Notes: generated from the sequence alone by a model not told the origin. Counted from the stretch's first letter, positions 43,662-54,226 are shown. The stretch: 64,000 bases of DNA from Pseudomonas sp. BP8 (GCF_017875955.1 NZ_JAGINK010000001.1:2572501-2636500), one strand, 5' to 3'. A program made the numbers and translations.

Positions 43662-44357
43662 ATGACTGATCTGAGTGCGTTTCCCGTTACCCGCAAATGG
43701 CCCGCGCAACATCCGCAACGTCTGCAGTTGTACTCCCTGCCGACGCCAAACGGGGTGAAAGTGTCGATCATGCTCGAAGAAATTGGCCTGCCCTATGAGG
43801 CGCACAAGGTCAGTTTTGAGAGCGAAGACCAGCTCAGCCCCGCGTTCATCTCGCTGAGCGCCAACAACAAGATCCCGGCCATCCTCGACCCGAACGGGCC
43901 GGGCGGGCAGCCGCTGGCGTTGTTCGAGTCCGGCGCTATCCTGCAGTACCTTGCGGAAAAGTCCGGGCAGTTGCTCAGCCAGGATCCGGCCAGTCGTTAT
44001 CAGACCTTGCAATGGCTGATGTTCCAGATGGGCGGCATTGGGCCGATGTTCGGTCAGGTTGGCTTCTTCCACTTCTTTGCCGGCAAGGACATCGAGGACA
44101 AACGGCCGCGCGACCGCTACGTGAATGAATCGCGACGGCTGCTCGGGGTGCTTGATCGACACCTGGTCGGGCGCGAATGGATGGGCGATGAGTACAGCAT
44201 TGCCGATATCGCCATTTTCCCCTGGGTGCGCAACCTGGTGGATCGCTACAACGCACGGGAGCTGGTCAGGTTCGAAGAGTTCGAACAGGTTCAGCGGGTC
44301 CTGGCGACCTTCCTTGAGCGGCCGGCGGTGCAGCGCGGGCTGACAATCCCCGGTTGA
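43662..44357 (+). CDS. Glutathione S-transferase, YghU/YfcG (nu) class
   Basis: 231 residues. N-terminal thioredoxin-like domain with LYSLPTPNGVKVSIMLEEIGLPYEAHKV and NNKIPAI; in this class a Thr/Asn pair (TPNG) takes the place of the usual catalytic Tyr/Ser. The C-terminal all-helical domain carries EYSIADIAIFPW. Related enzymes show disulfide-bond reductase activity with glutathione. ATG 43662 is preferred to the longer reading from 43632. Confidence 0.88.
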   Translation: MTDLSAFPVTRKWPAQHPQRLQLYSLPTPNGVKVSIMLEEIGLPYEAHKVSFESEDQLSPAFISLSANNKIPAILDPNGPGGQPLALFESGAILQYLAEKSGQLLSQDPASRYQTLQWLMFQMGGIGPMFGQVGFFHFFAGKDIEDKRPRDRYVNESRRLLGVLDRHLVGREWMGDEYSIADIAIFPWVRNLVDRYNARELVRFEEFEQVQRVLATFLERPAVQRGLTIPG

Positions 44358-44379
44358 TGACCTGCGCGCCTGGTGCTTT

Positions 44380-44811
44380 ATGCCCCTTGAACTGATCCCT
44401 GCCAGCGATGCCCACTGCGCCTTTGCCCGCGACCTGACCCGGCGCGCCATGCTGCCGTACTACCGCGAATTCGACCTGCTGTGGATCGAGCAGGCGTTCG
44501 ACGAGGCCTGGCACTGGCGCGAGCAATGGCTGATCGTCGAGGACCAGACAACGCTGGGTTTCTGCAGCCTCAGCCAGGACCGCCAGGCGCTGTTCATTCG
44601 CGAACTGCACCTGCTGCCAGAGCACCGTGGGCGCGGCGTGGGCAGTTGGGTTCTGGAAACCCTGGCCGGCTGGGCTGTCCAGCGCAAGCTGCCGTTGCTC
44701 CGGCTGATGGTGTTCAACAACAACCCGGCGCGGCAGCTGTACCTGCGTCACGGTTTTGTCGAGATGGGCGAGGACGAATGCTTCGTGCGCATGCAGCGCG
44801 CGCTCGACTGA
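44380..44811 (+). CDS. GNAT family N-acetyltransferase
   Basis: 143 residues, a single GNAT domain with the acetyl-CoA-binding motif A ELHLLPEHRGRGVGSWVL (Q/R-x-x-G-x-G/A) and the motif B NNNPARQLYLRHGFVEMG. Substrate not predictable. It follows the GST gene by 22 bases, so probably the last gene of that transcript. Confidence 0.88.
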   Translation: MPLELIPASDAHCAFARDLTRRAMLPYYREFDLLWIEQAFDEAWHWREQWLIVEDQTTLGFCSLSQDRQALFIRELHLLPEHRGRGVGSWVLETLAGWAVQRKLPLLRLMVFNNNPARQLYLRHGFVEMGEDECFVRMQRALD

Positions 44812-44943
44812 TGGGTCACTTTCAGGCCGTGTAGACTTGCGCGGCATGGATCCAATCGGCATAGTCCCAGATGGATTCACGGCTATTCACATGGGTGCGG
44901 GATGCACCGGTTTTTATTCAAAGGGATAAGGAAGCGTAAATAG

Positions 44944-45333
44944 ATGAAAGGATTCGGAGCGCGGCTGAGGGAAGAGCGCGAACGTCTGGGGCTGACCCAG
45001 CGAGTGTTCGGCGATATCGGCGGCGTCGAGCCCAACGCCCAGGGCAAGTACGAGAGCGGTGAGCGCACGCCGCGGGTCGATTACCTGGCGGCCGTGGCAG
45101 CCAAGGGGGTTGATGCCCTGTATGTGCTCAGCGGGCAGCGCACACCGGCACCGCTGGACAGCTTGACCTGCGATGAAGACCGTCTACTGGGCGCTTTTCG
45201 CGCTTTGCCGGCAAACGACCAGGCAGCGCTCTGGCACCTGGTGGGCCGCCTGCGCAGCGAGGCGTGCGCGCAGGAAAACGCACGGATGCGCCAACTCGAA
45301 CGGCACGGGTATTTCCAGGACGCTTTGCGCTAG
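44944..45333 (+). CDS. XRE family DNA-binding regulator
   Basis: 129 residues. An N-terminal XRE HTH (FGARLREERERLGLTQRVFGDIGGVEPNAQGKYESGERTPRVDYLAAVAAKGVDALYVLSG, residues ~4-63) and a helical C-terminus. No protease or sensor domain. It lies just upstream of gacA on the same strand; it is not obviously phage-linked because its neighbours are core genes. Confidence 0.85.
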   Translation: MKGFGARLREERERLGLTQRVFGDIGGVEPNAQGKYESGERTPRVDYLAAVAAKGVDALYVLSGQRTPAPLDSLTCDEDRLLGAFRALPANDQAALWHLVGRLRSEACAQENARMRQLERHGYFQDALR

Positions 45334-45396
45334 GATCCGCGTGACATTTTTTGTTAAGGTGGCGGGATCCAATCGCCCCATTTACGAGGTGTCTGC

Positions 45397-46035
45397 TTGA
45401 TTAGGGTCTTAGTGGTCGATGACCACGATCTGGTGCGTACCGGTATCACCCGCATGCTGGCCGATATCGACGGCCTGCAAGTGGTGGGTGAGGCAGATTC
45501 CGGCGAAACGGCCCTCAAGCTCGCACGTGAGTTGAAACCTGATGTGGTCCTGATGGACGTCAAGATGCCTGGCATCGGCGGCCTCGAAGCGACCCGCAAG
45601 CTTCTGCGCAGTCATCCGGACACTAAAGTGGTGGCAGTCACCGTGTGTGAGGAAGACCCGTTCCCCACGCGGTTGCTGCAAGCCGGCGCCGCCGGTTACC
45701 TGACCAAAGGCGCGGCGCTCGACGAAATGGTCCAGGCGATCCGCCTGGCCTTCGCCGGCCAGCGCTATATCAGCCCGCAGATCGCCCAGCAGCTGGCGCT
45801 GAAGTCGTTCCAGCCGCAAGGCTCGCCGTTCGACGCGCTGTCGGAGCGCGAAATCCAGATTGCCCTGATGATCGTCGGCTGCCAGAAAGTGCAGATCATC
45901 TCTGACAAGTTGTGTCTGTCGCCCAAGACCGTCAATACTTACCGTTATCGGATCTTTGAAAAACTCTCGGTTACCAGCGACGTCGAACTGACCTTGCTGG
46001 CCGTTCGCCACGCTATGGTCGACGCAAGTCTATAA
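45397..46035 (+). CDS. gacA: Two-component response regulator GacA
   Basis: 212 residues. Receiver domain with Asp8/Asp9, phosphoacceptor Asp54 in [10 protein letters not shown], then a LuxR-type HTH ([43 protein letters not shown]). With sensor GacS it drives the small RNAs of the RsmY/RsmZ type, controlling secondary metabolism and motility. The start is TTG, as in other fluorescent pseudomonads, with an AGG-containing site ~8 bases upstream. uvrC begins 8 bases after the stop, the classic gacA-uvrC pair. Confidence 0.96.
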   Translation: MIRVLVVDDHDLVRTGITRMLADIDGLQVVGEADSGETALKLARELKPDVVLMDVKMPGIGGLEATRKLLRSHPDTKVVAVTVCEEDPFPTRLLQAGAAGYLTKGAALDEMVQAIRLAFAGQRYISPQIAQQLALKSFQPQGSPFDALSEREIQIALMIVGCQKVQIISDKLCLSPKTVNTYRYRIFEKLSVTSDVELTLLAVRHAMVDASL

Positions 46036-46043
46036 AGCCGCTC

Positions 46044-47867
<1,824 letters not shown>

Positions 47868-47900
47868 AATGCCTGGCTCAACTCGCAGCCAGTCGTACCG

Positions 47901-48461
47901 ATGAATATTCCAAATCTGCTCACCGTTCTACGCGTCCTGCTCATCCCGATCTTCATCATGCTGTTCTATGTGCCCTATCACTGGAGCTACATGGCCGCCA
48001 GCACGGTGTTCGCGATCGCCGCCGCCACTGACTGGCTGGACGGCTACCTGGCCCGCAAGCTGGAGCAGAGTACGCCGTTCGGCGCTTTCCTCGACCCTGT
48101 GGCCGACAAGCTGATGGTGGCCGTTGCACTGGTGTTGCTGGTGCAGGTGCATGCCAACTTCTGGCTGACCTTGCCTGCCGCGGTGATCATCGGCCGCGAG
48201 ATCGTCGTTTCGGCCCTGCGTGAGTGGATGGCCGAGCTGGGGGCGAGGGCGCATGTTGCCGTGTCCAACCTGGGCAAATGGAAAACCGCCGCACAGATGC
48301 TGGCGCTGGTGATCCTGCTGGCCAACCCGCCGGTGTTCGGCTTCTGGGTGGTGACCGGTTACGCCCTGCTGCTGGTGGCCGCTGCACTGACCCTGATTTC
48401 CATGGTGCACTACCTGATCGCTGCCTGGCCGCACCTGCGCGAAGGCTCCGAGCAGAAATAA
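47901..48461 (+). CDS. pgsA: CDP-diacylglycerol-glycerol-3-phosphate 3-phosphatidyltransferase
   Basis: 186 residues, four to five membrane helices. It has the CDP-alcohol phosphotransferase motif D-G-x2-A-R-x8-G-x3-D-x3-D as [24 protein letters not shown]. It makes phosphatidylglycerophosphate in the inner membrane. Probably co-transcribed with uvrC (33-base gap). tRNA-Gly follows after about 65 bases with its own promoter. Confidence 0.96.
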   Translation: MNIPNLLTVLRVLLIPIFIMLFYVPYHWSYMAASTVFAIAAATDWLDGYLARKLEQSTPFGAFLDPVADKLMVAVALVLLVQVHANFWLTLPAAVIIGREIVVSALREWMAELGARAHVAVSNLGKWKTAAQMLALVILLANPPVFGFWVVTGYALLLVAAALTLISMVHYLIAAWPHLREGSEQK

Positions 48462-48482
48462 AAGTTTTTTTGAATCAAGGGG

Positions 48483-48510
48483 TTGACGTCGTTTGCCAGA
48501 TCGCTAGAAT
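48483..48510 (+). promoter_or_regulatory. Predicted sigma-70 promoter of tRNA-Gly
   Basis: -35 TTGACG (48483-48488) and -10 TAGAAT (48505-48510) with a 16-base spacer. Transcription would begin near 48517, nine bases before the mature tRNA. Confidence 0.7.
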
Positions 48511-48525
48511 AGCGACCATCACGAC

Positions 48526-48601
<76 letters not shown>

Positions 48602-48822
48602 GTTATAGATCTACAGAGTTCCATGGAAGTCTGTAAGTCGTTGAAAAAAGGGCCGAAAGGCTCTTTTTTCGTTCCAGCGGAAACCACCGAAAACCGGCAG
48701 TATCCGGACATTTTAAGTCCAGGATTGAGTCCAGAATTGGAAATGCCCCAATTCGCTTTTCCGGTAGAGCTAGGTGGAGCACGAGACGAGCATTTGGCCT
48801 CTGACAGGTTCAGGAGGTCACC

Positions 48823-50628
48823 ATGGCACTCTCGGAGATGGCGATTCGGCACGCCCGAGTCACCGGTAAGGACTACACGCTCGCGGACAGCGATGGCTTG
48901 TTCCTCAATGTCACGGCGCAGGGCGGTAAGATCTGGCATTTCCGCTACTACTGGGCCGGCCGGCAGAAGCGCATGTCGTTTGGCAGCTACCCACAGGTCG
49001 GCCTGCGCGACGCACGTACGCGTCGCGATGAAGCGCGGGCACTCATTAGTCAGGGCACTAATCCGTGCGAGCAGCGCAAGCAGCAACGCCAGGCTGTCCG
49101 CCTCTCCAGCGACCATTCCTTTGAGACAGTGTTTAATCAGTGGATCGCTTTTCGTCGGCTGAGCCTCAACGAGGGGCGACAGAGCACGCTGTCCCAGATC
49201 CTGCGCATTTTCGGCAAAGACATTCTTCCTTACCTCGGTGATCGCTCCGTCTACGATATCGGCCGTCATGTGCTCATGGAGGTGCTGGATCGCATCGAGT
49301 CTCGTGGTGCGTTCACCACCGCAGAAAAGTGCCGGACCTGGCTCAATCAATTGTTTCGCTATGCGCTTGTGCGCGTGGCTGGGCTCGAGCATAACCCCGC
49401 TTCAGATCTGGATGTGGTGGCTATGCCCAAGCCACCGGTAGAGCACAACCCCTTCCTGCGCATGGACGAGTTGCCACAGCTTCTGAGCAGGCTGCGCGGC
49501 TATCATGGTGGACAGCAGACCCTGTTGGGAATCTGGCTTCTGCTGCTTACCGGAGTGCGCACCGGTGAGCTGCGTTTGGCTACGCCGGATCAATTCGACC
49601 TGGAGCGCCGGCTCTGGGTCATTCCGCCTGAGGTGGTCAAGCAACTGCAGCTCAAGATGCGTAAAAGCCGCAGCCAGGCCTCTAAGGTGCCGCCCTACAT
49701 CGTGCCGCTATCAGTCCAGGCGGCGGAGGTGGTGAGGCTGCTGCTCGATCGTGTGGTACCTGCGCAGCGGCATTTGCTTGCCCATCGGAGTGACTTGAGC
49801 AAGCGGATCAGCGAGAACACGTTGAACAGTGCGCTGCGACGCATGGGGTTCGCTGATCGACTCACCGGGCACGGTATGCGTGCCACTATCTCCACTGCGC
49901 TCAATGAAATCGGGTATCCGAAAGTATGGATTGATGCTCAGCTGTCGCATGCTGATCCCGATAAGGTCAGTGCCTCGTATAACCATGCTGAGTATGTCGA
50001 GCAGCGCCGGGCCATGATGCAAGATTGGGCGAATCGGTTGGACCTCTGGGCGCAAGGACATGCTCAGGCAGCTGGTGCACCGTTGACGATAAGGTTGGAG
50101 GGGACGGCATCGTCTCCAATACGGATTGTGGACCCTACACGGAGTGTTGCGCCATCGCACGGTGTCCTCGCCCAGCCTGAATCGAATGGAGCACGGTATG
50201 TCGGAAGGGCGAGCAAGCAGCGGGATGTGGAGTCGCATGCGCGGATCGGTAGTCCAGAGATTTCCGAAATCCAAAAAGAGCGCGAGGGGATGCTTGCCGT
50301 TTACGAAGCACCAACCAATCTTCCTCTACCGGTTTTTGCCCGGTTAGCGGGCAAGTCAAGAGATCAGGTCAATCGTGATATCAAGGCGCGTAGGCTGCTC
50401 TCCCTTAGCCTGGGTAACAGGGGGCAGAGAATTCCCGACTGGCAGTTAGATCCTTTAAAGCACAAGCTAGTCCTCGCAGTTCTCACCAACTCTCCCGATC
50501 TAGAAAATTGGCAAATTTATCGCTTATTAAGCACGCCGCACAGGCGGTACCAGGGCAGGGCACCACTCGACACGGTTACATCTGAAAACTTCGACAGTGT
50601 CCTGGGCGCCCTGTTGGCAGAAAGCTAG
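48823..50628 (+). CDS. intB: Tyrosine integrase of the ICE with long C-terminal extension
   Basis: 601 residues. A DUF4102-type N-terminal arm-binding domain (residues ~5-90), a core-binding domain, and a P4-type catalytic domain with Arg246 (TGVRTGELR), His350 and Arg353 (GHGMR), His376 (LSHADPD) and Tyr386 (SASYNHAEY). Residues ~410-601 are an extension: an HTH-like segment (LPVFARLAGKSRDQVNRDIKARRL) and a tail (WQIYRLLSTPHRRYQGRAPLDTVT) that resembles the toxin-binding domain of Xre/MbcA/ParS antitoxins. It is the ICEclc IntB13 class; symbol by analogy. AGGAGG lies 6-8 bases before the ATG. Confidence 0.9.
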   Translation: MALSEMAIRHARVTGKDYTLADSDGLFLNVTAQGGKIWHFRYYWAGRQKRMSFGSYPQVGLRDARTRRDEARALISQGTNPCEQRKQQRQAVRLSSDHSFETVFNQWIAFRRLSLNEGRQSTLSQILRIFGKDILPYLGDRSVYDIGRHVLMEVLDRIESRGAFTTAEKCRTWLNQLFRYALVRVAGLEHNPASDLDVVAMPKPPVEHNPFLRMDELPQLLSRLRGYHGGQQTLLGIWLLLLTGVRTGELRLATPDQFDLERRLWVIPPEVVKQLQLKMRKSRSQASKVPPYIVPLSVQAAEVVRLLLDRVVPAQRHLLAHRSDLSKRISENTLNSALRRMGFADRLTGHGMRATISTALNEIGYPKVWIDAQLSHADPDKVSASYNHAEYVEQRRAMMQDWANRLDLWAQGHAQAAGAPLTIRLEGTASSPIRIVDPTRSVAPSHGVLAQPESNGARYVGRASKQRDVESHARIGSPEISEIQKEREGMLAVYEAPTNLPLPVFARLAGKSRDQVNRDIKARRLLSLSLGNRGQRIPDWQLDPLKHKLVLAVLTNSPDLENWQIYRLLSTPHRRYQGRAPLDTVTSENFDSVLGALLAES

Positions 50629-50990
50629 GGCTCGCAGACTCAGTGGAGAGTTTCTGAACACAGCATGTTACGGCGGCGCCACTTGGCCCCCCGAAACTAT
50701 GTTCAGCTGCTACTGGGTGCGTGTCTGGGCGGCCAGTGTGCATTTGGCGATGCCAGGCTGGATTGTGGTTTCACCGGGGGACGCCGAGTCGGGACCAGTC
50801 AAGCTGAAACCAGATATGGAGGCTACATCGTGATTGCTGAAGCGCTACGAGAGTTTTTCAGCGCAGGCTGCCCGTCGAGCATGCTTTTTCTGTAGATCCT
50901 GGATGGTGATGGCTTCCAAAATCTTGCGCATGATGGCAATCTGGCTCAACTTTGATTGGTCGGCCACGGAAGTGAATAAAAGGAATTATT
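50629..50990. other. Gene-poor stretch between integrase and cargo cassette
   Basis: No convincing gene on the plus strand. On the minus strand 50967-50845 reads as a 40-residue frame with GTG start, beginning ADQSKLSQIAIMRKILE and containing TIQDLQKKHARRAACAEKL; it is helix-like and basic but has no clear ribosome binding site. It could be a remnant of a longer gene. GC content drops towards the cassette start. Confidence 0.4.
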
Positions 50991-52013
50991 ATGACAGAGC
51001 GAGAATTGATAGCACAGCTTTTGACTATCATCGGCGATTATAGGAAAGGAGCAATTCCTAATTTTGATGAGTCGCATATTCAGAAGTGGATTAGACAGTT
51101 TGATCCTGAGGTGCGAGATTCGATACTTTCTGAGTTGATCTATACGTTTGGAAAAACATATAGCTCGAAAGAGAAAGTGTACGATACCTTCAAAAGCTTA
51201 TTTGAGCTTGAGGGGTTGCATAATGGCGATCCTGCAGGTTTCTGGGGTTCTGTGTCTTTTTTGGATATTCAGAAGGGTGGTAATAGTCAGCACGAGTTTG
51301 TAAAGCTTGTTGCGGGGATCTATAACAAGCTGACGGGAAATAGCCTTGCAATCAATGATAATAGCGCTAAGGCTTTTTTCTATATTGATGATGGGCTGTT
51401 TTCTGGTAGCCGAGCAACTCAGGATGTTCTCGCGTGGTTAGAATGTGATGCCCCTCGAGATGCGACTCTGTATATGGCAATTATAAATGTGTATGCGCTC
51501 GGGCAGTGGATGCTTGGTGAAAATATCAAATCTGCTCTGGCTGCGAAAAATATTCAGATTTCTTGGGTGACAAGTGTAATTGCGGAAGATCGTAAGAAGT
51601 ATATGTTTAATTCTGATGTCTTGCGTCCGACTTCAATCCCGACTGACTTAAAGGTCCTGGATTACGTGGGGAAAATGAAATACGCACCCGTGTTGCGAGT
51701 GGCCGGCGGCAATGCCAAAAATAGCTACTTCTCCTCAGAAATTGGTCGGAATCTCCTGGAGCAGCAATTTCTTGTTAAAGGGGCGCACATTAGAACTATT
51801 TGTCCGAATCTTAAAATCCCTCATCGCCCACTAGGATTCAGTAGCCTTGAAACGCTAGGATTCGGCTCATTGAACGTCACTTATCGCAATTGCCCGAACA
51901 ACGCCCCTTTGGCTCTGTGGGCCGGCGATCCATGGTATCCTCTGTTCCCGAGATCGACTAACGCCGATGCAGCCCGGGAACGTGCTTTAGAAGACGTATT
52001 GGCGGCATTGTAG
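50991..52013 (+). CDS. Phosphoribosyltransferase-like protein (PRTase-CE type)
   Basis: 340 residues, no signal peptide. Residues 129-142 read FFYIDDGLFSGSRA, the hydrophobic-strand/DD-x3-T/S-G form of the PRPP-binding loop of type I phosphoribosyltransferases. The N-terminal ~115 residues are helical and the C-terminal ~150 mixed; no other domain is recognised. Similar PRTase-like proteins have been proposed as conflict-system components. The gene is AT-rich compared with the chromosome. AAGGA lies 6 bases before the ATG, and the NADAR gene follows by 9 bases. No activity is shown; the call rests on the loop motif and context. Confidence 0.68.
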   Translation: MTERELIAQLLTIIGDYRKGAIPNFDESHIQKWIRQFDPEVRDSILSELIYTFGKTYSSKEKVYDTFKSLFELEGLHNGDPAGFWGSVSFLDIQKGGNSQHEFVKLVAGIYNKLTGNSLAINDNSAKAFFYIDDGLFSGSRATQDVLAWLECDAPRDATLYMAIINVYALGQWMLGENIKSALAAKNIQISWVTSVIAEDRKKYMFNSDVLRPTSIPTDLKVLDYVGKMKYAPVLRVAGGNAKNSYFSSEIGRNLLEQQFLVKGAHIRTICPNLKIPHRPLGFSSLETLGFGSLNVTYRNCPNNAPLALWAGDPWYPLFPRSTNADAARERALEDVLAAL

Positions 52014-52022
52014 GAGAGGGTG

Positions 52023-52634
52023 ATGGGGAAAATTGCGATCCGCACGTATGAAAGAAGCTCTAGTATTGTTTTTTTGAAAACGCAAGAGCAATACGGCGGT
52101 CTGTCCAATATGGCAGCTGGATACCCTATATGCGTAAATGAGGTAAGAGTGTTAACTTCAGAGGCGCTATATCAAGCCTGCCGTTTTCCTCATCGACCTG
52201 AAATTCAAGATATGATTTTTTCTCAAACCAGTCCTATGACTGCGAAGATGAAAAGTAAGCCGTACCGCAGTGAGTCTAGATCTGATTGGCTACGTGTTCG
52301 CGTTAGGATAATGAGATGGTGCCTCATGGCGAAGCTGCTCAACAATTGGTCAGCATTTTCTGCGCTTCTTCTTGAAACTAATGATTTTCCGATAGTTGAG
52401 GAATCTCGCAAAGATAGATTCTGGGGGGCAACTTCAAGTACTGATGGCACATTAACTGGAGCCAATGTATTAGGGCGGCTCTTGATGGAGTTGCGGGGTT
52501 GTGTTAGGAGTGGCACGGTGCCTGACGTGCTGGAGCCTCTCCAGATAGAGGACTTTCTTATAAAAGGGGTTCCTGTTGGTCAGCTGAGTCGGCAAGACGC
52601 TATTGATATAAAGCCAAGTGGTTTCTTGTTGTAA
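52023..52634 (+). CDS. NADAR (YbiA/DUF1768-like) domain protein
   Basis: 203 residues. NADAR landmarks are clear: YGGLSNMAAGYP, SEALYQACRF with Glu47, SPMTAKMKSKPYR, SDWLRVRVRIMRWCLMAKL, IVEESRKDRFWGA with Glu127, Asp131 and Trp134, and GANVLGRLLMELR. NADAR proteins act on N-glycosidic bonds of ADP-ribose-type molecules; some members remove ADP-ribose from guanine in DNA, and YbiA acts in riboflavin-intermediate breakdown. Here it pairs with a PRTase-like gene (GGAG 6 bases before ATG 52023). The ~40-residue C-terminal tail is unassigned. It converges on the SIR2 gene. Confidence 0.85.
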   Translation: MGKIAIRTYERSSSIVFLKTQEQYGGLSNMAAGYPICVNEVRVLTSEALYQACRFPHRPEIQDMIFSQTSPMTAKMKSKPYRSESRSDWLRVRVRIMRWCLMAKLLNNWSAFSALLLETNDFPIVEESRKDRFWGATSSTDGTLTGANVLGRLLMELRGCVRSGTVPDVLEPLQIEDFLIKGVPVGQLSRQDAIDIKPSGFLL

Positions 52635-52705
52635 TTAAAAAACCGTTGGTTTTATGGAAGAGGCTTGTCTTCTATGGGAAGTGCAAGCCTCTGTCGCATT
52701 GCAAA

Positions 52706-54226
52706 TTAGAAACCGTAGATCATCCAATCGTAGTACGCCATCAATCGCCTGAAGTGATACTTATTGTTGCAGCTAATGAGGCGGTCGTAGTTTTGGCGCA
52801 GAAAGTCTCCTAAGGCATTTGTGTCGACATGCGGTAGTAGCGGTGTCATGCTGAAGATTTCAAACTCTGTCGCTGTGTTCAGGAACTCTGCAAAAGGAGT
52901 TCTTGCGTACTTCAATGTTTGTGGGATGCTTGCTGTGGCGAAGTCTGAAGCTTTTCGATGCGCTAGGCGATCAAGCCTGAGGCCTGACTTTTCATATTCA
53001 GATTTGGTGGTAATTCCCAATTCTCTAAGATACTTAAAAATTGGTACAAATTTAGTCTGTTTGGGAAGCAGAGAGATTGTAGACTCAATCAGTTTTTTGG
53101 GGTCGTAATGCTTGTTGTTGAGTATGAGGTCTTCAAATATATCGCCACTTGCAATTCCCTTGTAACCTGTTTCTCCAACCTTCCCGATCACGCCTAAGCC
53201 AAAAACAATTTCAATGTCCTCTTTGTTCTGGACTTGGTCGTAATCGATCACTGCAATCTTTTTGTCAGGGTTCTGGCCTTTAACAATCTCATACACTCGT
53301 TCCTTACAAAAACGCAATACCCTTGCAGGGAGCTTGCGCTCAAATTGAGCGATGGCGTCATAAACCGGAACGTAGTTCTTGGTCTTGACAACTTTTATTG
53401 GGATCTGGATTGAATCGAATTGTAAGTAAGAAGTTTCGATGGTCGGGCCTGACGCTGGCTCGTTTCTATCGATGAAGATCAAGTTGTCTCTTAGTTTGTC
53501 GATATTTTCTTTGCCGATGCATAGCGAGATTGACTTGAGGAGCTCCCTGATGTTGTTGTCAGAAATTGAGTAGCCTATAAAAACGACGGGGTGTTCGACG
53601 AAAATTGTTATCAGCTTCGATGCGAGATATGCATTTCGGTTGTTGTAGTCGTGATAGTCGTCATCTGTGAGAATGAGGGAGTCAGGTTTTGTACAGCAGC
53701 CATGAACTTTGTAGATTTCACCTACATTCATCGTGTTGGAGAATAGAAGTTCTTTCTGACCAACATAGACTGTGTGGCCGGGGAACAAGCTTTCGGTAAA
53801 GGTGTCCCAGTTTGTTGTGATAATGCCGTCGACATCACACTCTTTGAGCGCATCTATCTCTTGCGATATTTCATTTGGGATTTCTGTGAGTTCTTTCTGC
53901 TTAAGATAATCGCAGATTTCCAATCTTAAAGGGGAGGTTTTATCGGTGATGAGGTGGGCCGACTGCTCTCTCTGTGGCTCATATTTTTCATTTGTCCACC
54001 ACAGATCATGGAAGTCGTTGGCAATGAGCTTAGCTGATGTGGGTGTGTTGTTATTCGAGCTGCTTTTGTAAAATGCGTAAGGTTTGCCAGTTAAGCAAAA
54101 TCGGCTCAATAGTCCTTCCCAGTCTTCTAAACCGATATATCGTCTAGAGAACCCCGAGCCCAGAAAAAGAAATGGTCCGGAAGACCGTTGTGAGAATACG
54201 GAGCTGAGTTCTGCTTCAATGTCCAT
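52706..54226 (-). CDS. SIR2-family (SIR2-like NADase) protein
   Basis: 506 residues. The N-terminal ~250 residues are a SIR2-like Rossmann domain: FLFLGSGFSRRY (NAD loop, residues 19-30), DGIITTNWDTFTE with Asn139 and Asp141, YKVHGCC with His175, and FIGYSISDNNI (218-226). These are the motifs of SIR2 effectors that cleave NAD in anti-phage systems such as Thoeris ThsA and DSR1. Residues ~255-506 have no named domain; they may sense a trigger. It is AT-rich, convergent with the PRTase-NADAR pair, next to the relaxase gene. ATG 54226 has AAGG 9 bases upstream. Confidence 0.88.
   Translation of the reverse strand: MDIEAELSSVFSQRSSGPFLFLGSGFSRRYIGLEDWEGLLSRFCLTGKPYAFYKSSSNNNTPTSAKLIANDFHDLWWTNEKYEPQREQSAHLITDKTSPLRLEICDYLKQKELTEIPNEISQEIDALKECDVDGIITTNWDTFTESLFPGHTVYVGQKELLFSNTMNVGEIYKVHGCCTKPDSLILTDDDYHDYNNRNAYLASKLITIFVEHPVVFIGYSISDNNIRELLKSISLCIGKENIDKLRDNLIFIDRNEPASGPTIETSYLQFDSIQIPIKVVKTKNYVPVYDAIAQFERKLPARVLRFCKERVYEIVKGQNPDKKIAVIDYDQVQNKEDIEIVFGLGVIGKVGETGYKGIASGDIFEDLILNNKHYDPKKLIESTISLLPKQTKFVPIFKYLRELGITTKSEYEKSGLRLDRLAHRKASDFATASIPQTLKYARTPFAEFLNTATEFEIFSMTPLLPHVDTNALGDFLRQNYDRLISCNNKYHFRRLMAYYDWMIYGF

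Noticed and set aside
44944..45333. XRE regulator as sign of a second prophage
   Set aside because: Its neighbours are core genes (GNAT, gacA) and no other phage gene is near, so it is treated as a chromosomal regulator.
50665..50895. 76-residue plus-strand frame after the integrase
   Set aside because: No ribosome binding site and no recognisable domain; composition does not look like coding. Insertion-sequence origin was considered but no transposase motif is visible.
50991..54226. Reading the cassette as a Thoeris, CBASS or retron system
   Set aside because: There is a SIR2 protein but no TIR-domain ThsB, no cyclase and no reverse transcriptase nearby, so those labels are not supported.
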